A stretch of 64,000 nt of DNA from Chamaea fasciata (GCA_029207755.1 JARCOQ010000002.1:112145745-112209744), one strand, 5' to 3'. Numbered from the stretch's first letter, positions 1-11,865 are shown. Notes: a model not told the origin generated them from the letters alone. Numbers and translations are program-made.

Positions 1-3000
1 GAAGAGCACAGAAGTGCAGAAAACGAAGCTGAACTTGTCTTCTGTGGGTCGAGTGTTGGTGTAGGAAATGCCTCAAACACCTGATAGGACCAAGCCATCC
101 TAAAATCATTTTGAGTCCTTTCTAATCCTGCCTAACCCGTGTTGTGTTGCTGCCAGCACGGGATCATGGTGAGATTAGAACAGGGCATGTACAACACCAG
201 CAACAACAGCTTATAGATCCCTGAATTAAAACATCAATTATTGTTACAGTTTCTGGTCCAATTTCACAAATATTCAGCTGTGCTAAAGATCAGGTGTCCC
301 CCACAGCAAGAGGAATGGAGACAGATTTGACCTACAGCTCAAAAGACCTTCAGTTTCTCAGGACAAACTTTTAAGTGGGGCCATGGGACAGCAAAGTGGA
401 CGTGAGCTGGACAAATCCCAGTTTTCCACTGCAAGCTTTCTGACCAGAAGTAGAGCACAGCCCTAACTTTTTTGGCTGTTCAGAAACTGAGTCCTTGAAA
501 GAACCAATTAACACTGGAAACAATTGGCAGATGGGTTTATACACCCAAAAATGTTTAAATCTAACTCCTTTTTGGCAGCAGGCCAGTGGATCTGCTCAGA
601 AAGGGAAAACTGGGTTTCCAGCAGGCAGACACACCAGCTTGATCCATTTAATGGTAGCTAAACAGGGATGTCATTGATTTAGGTCCCCGGAATTCAATGT
701 CCTTGCACAGCCCAGCTCCCATAAAAGCGACTAAAATGACACAGGTCTGTTTGGATTACCAACAGTAATATTTCTGTCCCTGTTTTTTTTCCCCACTGGT
801 ACAGTTGGAAGCTGATGTCAGCAGGTTTTTTATTCCAAAGTCAGTCATGAGGCCCAACCCCAGTCAGTGGTAAAGCTCTGCAATATCCTGTGCAGGGAAT
901 GAGGAGGGGGGCTGGCTGATGTCCCAGCAGGTCATGCCTGTGTCCTGGCACCAGCTGCCAGACCCAAATCCCCCAGTTCCTTTTTCCAGCCCATGCTGAG
1001 GGCACACATGCACTCCTTTGGCTGTAAGTCAGTATGTGCTTGGGATATCCTGAGGTCCTACAGCATTTTCTTGCTGTTTGAGAGGAGGAAAGCAAGCAGC
1101 TAAGTTTGGGGAAGGCACATTGCTGTGCTGTTTGTGACTTTGACCCCTCTTGCTGCTGATTTGTGTAACTTGAGTGTCTTTAGACCCTTTAGCATCTCAC
1201 TCCAGTCTTTCTTCCAGCACATGGCAGATCCAGCTCCCTGCAGAGGGAACTTCTGGCCTTGTGGCTTCCCTGTGTTAATCGTCAATTCCTTCTGTTCCTC
1301 TGGCACCTGGCTGGGGGACAGCAGGGCAGACATGGCATTCCCAGTGTCCTGCTGCTTTCTCCTCCCTTTCAAGGTGTTGTTCCATCATGAAACTACCATG
1401 ACAAAGGCACTAATGGAAATTCCTACCACAGCCTAAATAATCTCAGTTAGATAGAAGACTGCAACTCCCCAGCCTAAATAATCTCAGTTAGATAGAAGAT
1501 GGCAAGTGTACAACCTGCTCTTCCAGGGCTTGGCTTCATCCAGTCCCAAACTGCCTATGCCTTTGGGAATGCAGTGCAACAACTGGGTATGGTCCTGGTT
1601 CCAGAGCACCATGATTTTCTCATACTCGTGAAGCAAAAGCTTTTTGGTTATTGACAGCAGCTGGAATAATAAATTGTGGAAGAGTGAAATTGTTTTAAAA
1701 AGTCAGCTGAAGACTTGAGTCTCATCTCATCAGCTCCAACAGGAACAGAACACAGTATTTCCTGAGACCTTGGCCTTGATGTCAGCGTGCAGGATGGGAT
1801 TGGTAGGTAGCTCAGGTTTTTCTGGATCATAGTGTCAGTCAGTTCCAGGGGGGGAAAAAGCAAGTCTGAAACAGGCAAAATGCCCTTTCTCAATCACAGA
1901 CATCCTGACACATAAAAATGGAGGAATCGCTTAAATCCCACTGATATCAACAGTGGCCAGGTGTCTCTCTGACACTCAAAAGACATTTTGAGTGTCTTAT
2001 CCTCAGCCATTTATTTCTCTGTCCCAATTTCTGCCTCTCTCTGGGAAGGGAATATGCATGAAGTGCCCATCTGAATGCTGTTTGGGAGGGAGGAGGTGTT
2101 CCTCTGTGGAAAGGGGAGGTCTGGCTTCTCCTCCTCTCATTTTCAGGGACTTCACAGAGTCTAGACTCCACACTGTGGTGGAGGGGGGATTTTTATTGAA
2201 GTAGAAGGTAAAAAAGGACAGATTCAGTAGATCTTCTCTCTTGTTTGATTTAGCTCAAAAAGATCATCCTCTGTGTAATCATACCACGGTTAGCTCTGTT
2301 GTTGGCTGCACTGGCCACCCTCCCCCTCCAAGGCAGGTAGAAGAGGCTCCAAATTACATGACAAAAGAACAGCGGATTCCTTCAAAATGCACAATTGTAA
2401 AAATAAAGATTTTATTTTTAATGCATCTTTGAGAAAATTGTTTAAAATACCACTTCCCCCCCGCCCCCCCCCTGAAAACATTAAATACATTTTGCACGAA
2501 CAATCCCAGGACTGTTCAAGCCTCCTGTACATCTATTTAACACTATTTACAAGGGCATCAAAAAGCTTTACTGACAATGAGGATTTGCTATTCAAAGTAG
2601 GTCCCTCAAAAAAGAAATAAAAAGAATATTAACATAAGCGAGAGCACTCATTTGTATTTTCAACAGAGCTCCCTGGAGAACTTGTGCTTACTGACAGAAT
2701 ACTTCATTGAGTGACTACTCAGTGAGTATAACACCAAAGACAGATATATTTAAAAGCCACATAATATAAGTTTAACAAATACTAATCACTCTCTTTCCAT
2801 CAGTGAGGTGTCTGTGACTCCACACCCCAGACCTAATGAGGATAGACAAGTTGACACTACGTGGAAGGAAAGGGAGAGCAAGGCATGCAAGACCCTGTTT
2901 CACAGGTCCCTGCTCCTAAAAATAGTATTCCAGACAGGGTCCTCAGCAGGGCTCTCCCAAGAGCTGTGTTTTAGCACTGGGAAGGAGGGATGGAAATGCT

Positions 3001-4027
3001 GGCTGCACGTGGAGCAGAGCAGATCTGCCTGTGCACCACCACTCTGCTGAGCTCCCACCTTGTGCTGCAGTTCTGGCACCAATTTACTCTCACCTGTGCC
3101 AAATAACCATAACCTAATCCCCAAAAAACAGGGGTGTTCAGGGGCTGTGAGCTAGGGCCTCAACATCACAGGATACTCAGTGCCTCTACAGGAATTCCGA
3201 GCCTAGGCAGACTGACAAAATATACAGATACAGGGAGAGCTGCTTTGAAAGGAAACACATAAATCCTGCTGGAAATACAAACAGCAGTAAACTGCCCCTT
3301 TATCATCTGTGCAGCACATTCCAAGCAGGGAAAATCTGCACCATAGTAGAAACAGACTGTAACTTCACCAGGACTGCAGTGAAGAGTGGTGGGAAGAGGT
3401 AAAGGTCATTTCTTCTAATTGCTCTCAAGCATTTAGAAGAAATCTGAAGCAAGGTCTGCTCCAATGCCACAGGAGTTGCTTCTGTTGGACTCTACTTTGG
3501 GATTATCAAGAGCAGGACAAAATTGCATCATACGGTATGTCCTTGCTCAGCCAGCCCTTTTTGACAGGCAAAAATAGGTGACTAAAATAACTTTTGGCTC
3601 AAATTAACCTAATGTTTGCCTTCCCCATCTAGTAATACATTGAGACTATGCTGTGAAACCACACTTGTATTTAGCATGCTATACAATTGACACATGTAAG
3701 CAGTTATTTCTTCATGGCCCAGCAATTAAAGAAACCCTGACTTCAGAAGCCTTCAAATCAAATTTCTGGTCCACCAGAGTTCTATAGCAAGTACAGCAAA
3801 AGATGTATCCCATTTTTCTCCAAACTCCTAATCAAGCTGCATATGCTAGAATGCTAATTACCCTGGGCTCATTCTGCAGTCACAGGAGAGAAAAAGGCAT
3901 CTTTCTGAGGTGATACGAGTCTCAGAGGAGGGGAATCACCCTTGGCCAAGTGCACAAAACCCAGCAGGATGACTCTGGGCTCAGCTGAGCGTTCAGGTGA
4001 TCTGCCACAGCTACCAGGCTCAGTCAC
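1..4027. other. 3' flank of gene A, no resolved gene
   Basis: No exon with convincing splice sites or family similarity was found here. The last exon and 3' UTR of gene A should lie in or near this stretch. Minus-strand AATAAA hexamers occur at 2416-2411, 2197-2192 and 2015-2010, any of which could be a polyadenylation signal. A C-rich run lies at 2456-2472. No CR1 fragment was recognised. Confidence 0.4.
1430..1499. repeat. Short tandem duplication, 41-bp period
   Basis: The 29-base unit beginning AGCCTAAATAATCTCAGTTA occurs at 1430-1458 and again, identical, at 1471-1499. A 12-base spacer separates the copies. It looks like a recent local duplication; no function is evident. Confidence 0.85.
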
Positions 4028-4113
4028 CCTGTTTTTAGTGTCACTTAAATACAGTATTGAGTAGTTTGGATCCTGTCTCTCTAGATTGCCAGTGTTAGGA
4101 GTCATTGCAGTAC
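4028..4113 (-). CDS. Gene A exon 13 (probable): cytoplasmic tail
   Basis: A good pyrimidine-rich acceptor (CTTCTCTTCAGCCTATCCCCTATAG) opens a frame that matches the phase of exon 12. It adds GTAMTPNTGNLERQDPNYSI followed by LYLSDTKNR. Y-S-I-L fits the YxxPhi endocytic sorting motif. The end pattern (NL..., NYS, ..D) loosely resembles the UMODL1 tail in this window (YNLRIKSDNFSYQVFYD). Either a GTGACT donor at 4027 ends the exon, or the frame runs on to a stop at 3869. No convincing further exon was found. Confidence 0.5.
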
Positions 4114-4423
4114 CTATAGGGGATAGGCTGAAGAGAAGTCCCTCTGTTCCTCACTCTACCACGTGTACAATGTGGAAAATCCCATACCTGTTTAAAGGAA
4201 GATACATTAGGTGCTGTTAAAAGCTCAGGAGTTTGGCAATGGACATTGTGAAGGAAAGGGTGGAATTATCCAAAGTTAATATCCACAATTAACATCGAAT
4301 TGTAAGATAAATATATTCGTTTTCTGCCTCACCCAAAATATTTAAGTGAAACTGATGGTTTATCTTATAAGTGCTTGTAGACAAACATTCCGATGAGTCC
4401 TGAGGGTTCAACCAAGTATTTAC

Positions 4424-4561
4424 CTGATCTTCTCCTCACATAGAAGAAAAACAGTATTGCCAGGAGGATCAGCACTATTGCAACTCCAAGTAAAACTCCA
4501 AGGACAATCACTGCTACTCTCCAGGAGGAACTGTTGTCAGTTGAGGACTGAACAGACAGAG
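4424..4561 (-). CDS. Gene A exon 12: transmembrane segment
   Basis: A 138-nt exon, phase 1 at both ends. After a short Ser-rich stretch (ALSVQSSTDNSSSWR) comes a hydrophobic helix of about 26 residues, VAVIVLGVLLGVAIVLILLA and ILFFFYV. It is followed at once by the stop-transfer RRR, which sets a type I topology. The donor GTAAAT follows RRRS. If that donor were ignored, translation would stop after 18 more residues. The upstream acceptor TTTCCAG, not the nearer TTCAG, keeps the phase. Confidence 0.85.
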
Positions 4562-5068
4562 CTGGAAATTTAAAACACATTTTAGAAATGTTAGCTAGAA
4601 ACAGTAAAGAAGTGGGTGTAAGAAATCCTGGAGCCCAAAGTGACAGCTGTGTTTTACTGCTTGGCAGCTTTGAAACTTTTGAATAATATCGAAAATGTTT
4701 TTGTGTGTGGTGAAGATTTGTTAACTAGTAATCTTTTCTGAGGGTCCTTGTGATCTCTTGGTGACACCCATAACAGCTGCTCTGAGGATTTGCTGGATGG
4801 AATGGTGTAACCTGAGAGTCTTTAGATCCTTTAAGTGTGAAGAGAACCCATCCCTTCAGTCTGGAACTGGGTATGTGTAATGACTCTTTAAAATAGATCC
4901 ATAACCTGTATGAAATCACTATATGTTCAGTGAATGTTTAAATAGGTTACTTAAACTATTTGAATCTCTTAAAAGAGAGAAGTTATTTTATCATCTTAAT
5001 TTAACAGCAGTAGATCTGACCCTTTAATCCCCACATCATTGCAGAGAAGGTGTTTCAGCATCACTGAC

Positions 5069-5261
5069 CTTGCACTTCAGTTTGGTTCCCAAACTTGCTC
5101 TGAACCACTTCATTCAGGTAGGTCTGTACAGCATTCACATCCGTGGCTTCTTCTTTTAGCAGCACAAAGAGAAAATCAGCCACCACACTGCCGGGTCTGA
5201 ACCCCAGGATGACAATGTAGAAGTGGTCATTCCCTAGTCTCTCCTGCATTCCTTCAGCAAC
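5069..5261 (-). CDS. Gene A exon 11: second SEA domain, C-terminal half
   Basis: A 193-nt exon, phase 0 to phase 1. FYIVILGFRPGSVVADFLFV contains RPGSVVA, almost the MUC1 SEA self-cleavage motif (cut between G and S). The rest, ATDVNAVQTYLNEVVQSKFG, is the second helix region. This is the membrane-proximal SEA. By analogy with MUC1, cleavage would leave a large shed-able ectodomain bound non-covalently to a short membrane stub. The acceptor is TTGCACAG and the donor GTCAGT. Confidence 0.88.
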
Positions 5262-7334
5262 CTGTGCAAGGTGAAATTGAGATTTATTCCACTTGTCAGC
5301 CAGCTGAGGCAGAGCAGGAGCACGCACACACATCCTGCACACATCAGGATATCAAATTTTCTTCACTTACTACTCTTTCGAGGTTATTGTTTTGGGATAA
5401 CAAATAAACTTATTGAAAGAGGATTCCTGAGCCACGCATTGTCTGTGATTGAAAATGTGAGATCTGAGTTTGACTTCCAAAGCTCCAATCTGTTTAGCTA
5501 GTTATCAATGAATAATGCATTAAAACAACTTGTCCTCCTCCACAAACCCATATGGGACCCCGACCTACAAAATTTAGAATTTACAAAGAGCACTCAATAT
5601 TTCTAAAGTTATGTCCAGTGTCCCCTAACTTTTTTTTTTTACAAATGCAACTAAACTTCAAGCATTGTCCTGCACGCACTACCAGCACAGAACTTGATGT
5701 GAGAGGTTTAAAACTTACTTTTGTCACCAGATTTTCAAAGTCATGGCGTTACAGAATACCTTTGCAAAGAGAAGAAAGGATGTGACTTGCCTCTCAATCA
5801 TTCTGGCATAAACCAAGTGTATTCCCATGACACCAATCAAAATCAAATCAGTTGCACTGATATCTCCAAAAGTAGAGTCTTGCTTAGTACTTTCACTTAG
5901 ATACAAAGCAAGAACAAGCAGTGCCCTTTTTTAAGTGAGTCTGGTTGAAATGTTTTTGTCAGGACTGATCTTTTCAGAAAATTAGGTGTTCCATTCAATC
6001 CACTAAGAGAAGTTATCTTCTCAGTGTGGATAAATATGGTATTTTACCTGAAAGTCTGAAAGATTACTATTTTTTGTAGATGATAACAAACCTTGGTCTG
6101 AGTCACTGCTCAGTTTTCTGCCTCCATCTTTTCTGTGGGATAAACCCCCACCTCAAACTTTACATCCCTTTAAGTTCTTTGGCCAAAGGCTCCAAAAATG
6201 CTTTTCTTTTCCTCATCTTGATGAGCAGTCTAGATAGGAAACCTGATTTATGCAGGCAAAACTGTAAAATTTCAAAGCTACAACTACAGAGTGGTAGTAC
6301 TGTGGAATATAAAATAAATGGTTCCACATTCAAATTGAAAAAAAAAATCCAATACAGAAATTGTCTATACTTTCAATCATGTTAGTACAGCCTCTCTTTG
6401 ATTTTGCCATTATTTGAAGAAAAAGCTGACACTTTGCATGAGGTAAAAGCTTATTAAAAGCCAGAAAAGAGATTCCTGTTGCGTTGAGTCAGGTTGGAAG
6501 AAACCTTTTACATCCACTAAAATGAAATTTCTATCCATGAAGTGGAGATGTTAGCAGTCATAAGACAAGGTTACCTCCGAGTTGGCGTGGTGAGAACAAA
6601 TTAATTACTGCTTTTGAAATCTGTGGAGTTTCTTAGCTAAAGGGTATGATCATCCCACTAAAAATATCTGTGTTAGTTATTTAAAGCTGTCTACCCCAAC
6701 CTCAAAGTAGATTTACCTTTCCAGCAGGCGTCTATACATCAGGATTCCTGAGAGGTGTTGAAATGATTAGGGTTTTCTTTTTTAACGTGCTGCTAAAGAC
6801 AGTTGAGTGGCAGACAGATGCTGCTGCCTGTCAGCATGACTAACTCCAAGCTTCCACTTTCTCTCCTCATTTTCCCCGTGAGATGGACCCCTTGATACTT
6901 TGTCCAACCCTGCAGCCACTTCCATGTAGCGAATTGCCAATGACCTGGACTCAAAGTACACTCTAGCAAAGTTCTTATATTTCCAAGTCTGTGCTGAACG
7001 GCTGTTTTTGAGTGACATCCCTTTTTTGCCTCCACAGGCTTCAGTTTAGTGAAGTGGGAGAAAATAAACAGAACGGGATGTTCCTTACAAAATTAGAATT
7101 GTAAAGGGCCTTTCACTAAATAACTCATGTTTGAGGATGGCTTAGGGAAGGTTGCCCCCCTCATTGGACAACAAGCTGTCTGTCTTTGGCAGATTTTGGG
7201 CTTCCTATGCTGTTTTTTTTCTTTTTCACCTGTCAGAGTCTTGATTTAACAATGAATATAGGAGACTAAGGTTGCTAATCACAAGCCTTTCTGCAGTTCA
7301 TTCATGTTGACAAAGAAGATTTGCATCAACTTAC

Positions 7335-7444
7335 TTCTTTTTTGATCCTTTCAGACGCTGTTTTGTAGCCATCACTATCAGAGTTATAAAGTGTATTATT
7401 AAACATCTGGTTTGTAAACTTAATGTTGCAGGCAAATGCTTGGT
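7335..7444 (-). CDS. Gene A exon 10: second SEA domain, N-terminal half
   Basis: A 110-nt exon, phase 1 to phase 0, giving ACNIKFTNQMFNNTLYNSDS then DGYKTASERIKKE. This is the SEA opening (strand 1 and helix 1) with the same phases and nearly the same length as the two other SEA first-half exons in the window. The acceptor TTTTTTTCCAG and donor GTAAGT are both strong. Confidence 0.82.
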
Positions 7445-7554
7445 CTGGAAAAAAATTTAGAAAAAGAAGAAACATTTAGGTGAATCCCAGGATTATCTCC
7501 ACAATTGGTCTTTGGACTTTATTTTATAATATGAATTGATAAAACCAGAAACTA

Positions 7555-7555
7555 A

Positions 7556-7618
<63 letters not shown>
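7555..7618. repeat. (AAT)n microsatellite
   Basis: About 21 uninterrupted AAT units lie in the intron of gene A between exons 9 and 10, just upstream of the SEA-2 acceptor in gene direction. Poly-Ile reading frames on both strands are artefacts of this repeat. Confidence 0.95.
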
Positions 7619-8091
7619 TTTTAAAAGTGTATTCTGTGTGTCTAATGCAGTGGCTTTGGAACTTTCAGAGCTGAATCTCTCCAAGTTTGTCAGCCATCAC
7701 AATCGTCACGACTTGTTCACCATCCCTGTATTATTTAGGGTGCATCCCACTCCCTAATTCAACAGCCACTCTCCCATTGATTCCAGCAGAAGCAGCACCA
7801 GTCTGTTAGACTCCGCAAGGCTCTGAGTGAGTTTAAATCCTCCTGAGTAGGTGGATGAGCCCTGAGCCAAAAGAAGAAAGCTTTACATAGAAAAGTCCAG
7901 ACTAAAATAGAGCTGGAAGCTGACACTGAAGTTTGATGGAGGCAGCTTCTCCACCAAAGGAGTGTGAACTTCAAGATGCTGTGTGAACTGGCATCATAAA
8001 GCAGATGGCAAAATACTCAAGGGAGATACTATATTGTGAAATAATACCCCGTAGTTATGGATAAACAAATGTTGAGGTTCTATAAACTTAC

Positions 8092-8175
8092 TGGAGCAGA
8101 CAATGCCTTTTAAGTCAGAGCAGCCAGTACTTTGTGCTGAACAAAAATCAGTTCCTTTGAAACAGGAAGCAGGAT
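8092..8175 (-). CDS. Gene A exon 9: small Cys-rich exon
   Basis: An 84-nt exon, phase 1 at both ends, 28 residues long. It contains CFKGTDFCSAQSTGCSDLKG followed by IVCS, that is four cysteines spaced 6-6-7. The acceptor is TTTTGCAG and the donor GTAAGT. The spacing does not match a full EGF domain and I recognise no family. It sits between FN3-2 and SEA-2 and preserves the reading frame if skipped. Confidence 0.65.
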
Positions 8176-9807
8176 CTGCAAAATAAATGTAAAAATCGAG
8201 ATAATCGCTTTTGTGCATGCATTATTAATGCTAATAAGAAAATTATGGAATAGGTGAAAGTCTTTAATTATGGCCAAGGAGTCACCTAAGCAGCAGTTCC
8301 TTTGGCCCAGTGAGAACTCAGAATTGCAAATTATAAACTTGGAGCATATCACAAGAGAGGCAGGTGGTGGGTGGGTAGGTGGTATTTGAGAATTCACTGA
8401 AATAGCATTGAGAACTCTGATTTCTTATGAGAGCTAAAGATATAGGTTGTGCTATTACGTGCTTGTACAACTCAGGTAAGCTAGATGGAGTTTTCAGAAG
8501 TAAAAGTCACCTGCAGTTTCTTTTGGAAAAAACATATTCATCATGGAGTCTCAAAATCTCAGCATGCTTGTCTGGACTTGCTAATCTGAATTATTTATGA
8601 AGGGTCAAAACCCATTAAAGGCTGATATAGCAGGTTTTATGTGGTTAGCTCATTGGATTGTATCTCCAGTTCTCGCAGAATTGAACATCATCTTTAATTT
8701 CACAGGAAATATGGATGACTTGGTCTTTATTGCTCTTTTTAGTTGGCTTACAAACAATTTGCTGGTAGGGCTGATGGCTCCAGATTACAAAAGGAGACCA
8801 TTTTTTTATTTTTCTTCAATAGAGAAACTAATAAATGAAAGCCAGTGGGCTGAAGAATTGCAAGATTTCAATGGAAATAATGACGAGAATTCCTTGGCTT
8901 TGTGGTCCTAAAGACTGTGGAGAGAGGGTAAGTCCATCAGAAGGAACCCCCACAGTTGACTGACAAAATAATTGCCCTGAAGGGTTTTGAGAATAATAAG
9001 ACAATCCACTAGAGAACTCAAAAAAGGATTGCAACAAGGACATTTATGTTTCAGAGGTCAAGAAATGCTGGAAGAAATCAACAGTTGCAAAAAGTCAAGT
9101 TAGAGCTTTCAAGTTATATAAAAAGAAATTGTGAGCACTTTCTCAGCCACTGGGAAAGAATGATAAAGTGCAGCACAGTTTTATCAAAGGTGGATCATGC
9201 CAAAATAACCCAGTGGCTTCCTTTGATAGGCTGACTTTTAGATCTCTTCCAGTGGTGGAAAAGCAAAAGTATACAGTGCCGAGTGGTAATTTTGTTTGTG
9301 GAAAAAGTTTTGTCTAAAGGAATTGGCTAAGGGGGAGACGGCAATGGGGAGTTTTAAAAGGAGAAACCTTGATTTAGAGGGATATGATGTGTCATGTTCC
9401 TTCAGAATCAGTTTTAGCACAGAGACACAATCAAACTCTTTGCCTTAATGTCTATAACCCAGGATGAAATTAAAAAGGCAACAATGACAATTAGGGACTG
9501 CCTGCATGCACAAGAGCATCTAGAACCTAAAATTCACACTGCCAGAATATTTTCTGGTAAATTTACAACCAAAATATCCTGACTTCCGTGCAGAATTATC
9601 TGACTCAATAATGCAACGTGATCAGAAATTTTACAGAGCAAGTTCTTACTTTTGCAAACTCCTGTTTAGTTCAAGCAGTCCTATCCAAATAAATAAAAAC
9701 AACTGGCAGGAATAAGGCTCTGTGAGATCAAGTCCAGATCGTATGGCAGCAAGAGGCTGTGAGTTTATATTAATTAAAAAGAAAAGCCAGGGTGATGGAG
9801 GAGGTAC

Positions 9808-10047
9808 CTGTTCGGACAGTGACTGAAGTAGGTTTATTCTCAGCACAAGATGACACTACCACAGAAATGGTGTACACATGGCCAGGAAGCAGGTTTTTAA
9901 ACACAGCTTTTGTCTCATTTGTAGTTTTTGTGTTTATCTCCTTTCCATCCATGATAGAGATGTTGTAGAGGCTGCCTTTGCTGCTGCTGGTCCAGCTGAG
10001 CTGTATTTCTTCTTCAGTCACATTCTGAACTTCGATGGACACTGTCA
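9808..10047 (-). CDS. Gene A exon 8: second fibronectin type III domain
   Basis: A 240-nt exon, phase 1 at both ends, coding for an 80-residue FN3 domain. VSIEVQNVTEEEIQLSWTSS carries the strand-B Trp and LYNISI the central Tyr. AVFKNLLPGHVYTISVVV has the L-P-G-x-x-Y strand-F signature, and it ends in SVTVRT. It is clearly related to exon 3 (NVT...W...NLL.G..Y.ISV), which points to duplication of an FN3 unit. The donor is GTACCT. Confidence 0.88.
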
Positions 10048-10789
10048 CTGGAAAGCGTGAAAGTTTCATACAGCTGAGAGCAGTTAATTTCACTTCTGAA
10101 ATTCTACACATTTATCATTGAAGAAAATATACAAATTAAACCAATATGAACTCCTGTGTGTTTTTTTGGAGCTGATTTCAGTTTTCCACCTCATTCTCCC
10201 GAAAAAGCAGAAGTGAACCATTTGCTCTATAGACAGAAATCATATATTAATGTACTTTGTTTGATGGCTCTAAAACACAAATGGGTGATATTCTGCTTGC
10301 TTTTAGCCTTTGTAACTGCAGGCAAAGTGTGGCAAATGGTCAGAATTCTACAATGTTGCTTTAAGATAATAGAGAATTGATGAGGCTGGTTGAGAAAAAC
10401 AGGAGCATTCTGAAGTGGACTGATATTTGATTCATTCTGATATCCTCAGGAGGATGGATTTTTTAAATACCACCAGGAAAACCTGAGCTCAGAGCATTTA
10501 TTAAATGTGCTTCATAATAGGGTTAAGAAAACTCACCTATCACACTGGTTTATGCCTGCAAGCAGGCACCCAGTGAATATTTACTGGGTCCAGGAGAGCT
10601 TTACAAAGGTGCAGAAACTGCCTTGATTGATATTTACATAATTATGCATTTTCAGTAATTTCATCAGGCTTCCCTTTCTGAAATTACATCCAGGGATTTT
10701 ACTTCACAGCTGATATGACCAATGAACACGAATATTGTGTCTAATTGGATCATTTTCATTCTACTATTCAGTACCAAATATTTACTTAC

Positions 10790-11590
10790 TGCAAGGTGCT
10801 GACGTAAATGTGGCAGCGGAAACGGAACTAGATGTAGATCCTGTAAATCCAGCTGTATTGGTGTCTGGAGGGGCTGGAGTTGTTGATCCTGTTCCAGTTG
10901 TACTGGTGGTTTTGGTGTTTGGAGGGGCTGTGGTTGTCTGTCCTATTCCAGTTGTACTGGTGGTGTTGGTGTTTGGAGGGGCTGTGGCTGTCTGTCCTGT
11001 TCCAGTTGTGTTGGGGGTGTTGGTGTTTGGAGGAGCTGTAGTTGTTGATCCTGTTCCAGTTGTGTTGGGGGTGTCGGTATTTGGAGTGACTGGAGTGGTT
11101 GATCCTGTTCCAGTTGTACTGGTGGTGTTGGTGTTTGGAGGAGCTGTAGTTGTTGATCCTGTTCCAGTTGTACTGGTGGTGTTGGTATTTGGAGAGGCTG
11201 TGGCTGTCTGTCCTGTTCCAGTTGTGTTGGAGGTGTCGGTATTTGGAGTGACTGGAGTGGTTGATCCCGTTCCAGTTGTACTGGTGGTGTTGGTGTTTGG
11301 AGGAGCTGTAGTTATTGATCCTGTTCCAGTTGTGTTGGAGGTGTCGGTATTTGGAGTGACTGGAGTGGTTGATCCTGTTCCAGTTGTACTGGGGGTGTTG
11401 CTGTTTGGAGGAACTGTAGCTGTCTGCCCTGTTCCAGTTGTACTGGTGTTGTTGGTGTCTGGAGGAGCTGCGGTTGTTGATCCTGTTCCAGTTGTGTTGG
11501 GGGTGTTGGTGTTTGGAGGGGCTGTAGTTGTCTGTCCTATTCCAGGTGTATTGGTGGTGGTGGTGTCTGGAGGGGCTGTAGTTGTGCGTT
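10790..11590 (-). CDS. Gene A exon 7: 18-residue mucin tandem repeats
   Basis: An 801-nt exon, phase 1 at both ends, of 267 residues. It is almost wholly 14 tandem copies of an 18-residue Thr/Pro unit, typified by TTTAPPNTNTPNTTGTGS. It ends SAATFTSAPC before the donor GTAAGT. Thr next to Pro and the lack of charge mark dense O-glycosylation; some copies add N-sequons. The opposite strand is also open over 288 codons because the repeat lacks stops in that frame, but only the minus strand fits the flanking exons and splice sites. Confidence 0.85.
10830..11585. repeat. 54-bp coding minisatellite, 14 copies
   Basis: Fourteen 54-bp units lie head to tail with no frame break. Two main subtypes alternate irregularly: TTTAPPNTN- type and TTPVTPNTD- type, with TATA/TATV variants. 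The TTPVTPNTD type appears as units 5, 7 and 10. The last unit is degenerate. Near-identical neighbours suggest recent unequal exchange or slippage, so copy number is probably polymorphic. Confidence 0.9.
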
Positions 11591-11865
11591 CTGTGAAATA
11601 AAAATTTGGAGGCAGTGAGTAGAATTTATCTTGAAGGTGACCAAGTTTAAGCTTCTTATTTTCAAGAAGCAAGCCCAGAAAGCTTGCTGCTATTGCTTGC
11701 CTAAATATTTAACTGTGGTACCACATAAAGTCCAATCCCTTCAAGGCCCGTGTACATAATTATAGTAATATATTGCCTGAGGAGGGTCAGGGAAGGGAAA
11801 AGACCTTATTTGCAATTTTTTTTAAGGTTTGGGGTGGGGTTTTTTAACTTATATAAAGCAGTTAC

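Noticed and set aside
3240..3480. Possible last exon of gene A after TTTGTATTTCCAG or TTTTGTCAG
   Set aside because: The resulting peptides are very short or Cys-rich without resemblance to any tail. There is no way to choose without transcripts.
4365..4423. Read-through of gene A exon 12 to a stop after GKYLVEPSGLIGMFVYKHL
   Set aside because: Possible as an alternative end, but the GTAAAT donor and the phase-matching tail exon at 4113-4028 are a better fit.
4547..4548. Alternative acceptor TTCAG for exon 12
   Set aside because: It would start the exon in phase 0, which does not match the phase-1 end of exon 11.
10735..11601. 288-codon plus-strand frame over the mucin repeat (Val/Gly/Phe-rich)
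   Set aside because: It is the antisense of the 54-bp repeat, which lacks stops in that frame. Only the minus strand fits splice sites and phases of neighbouring exons.
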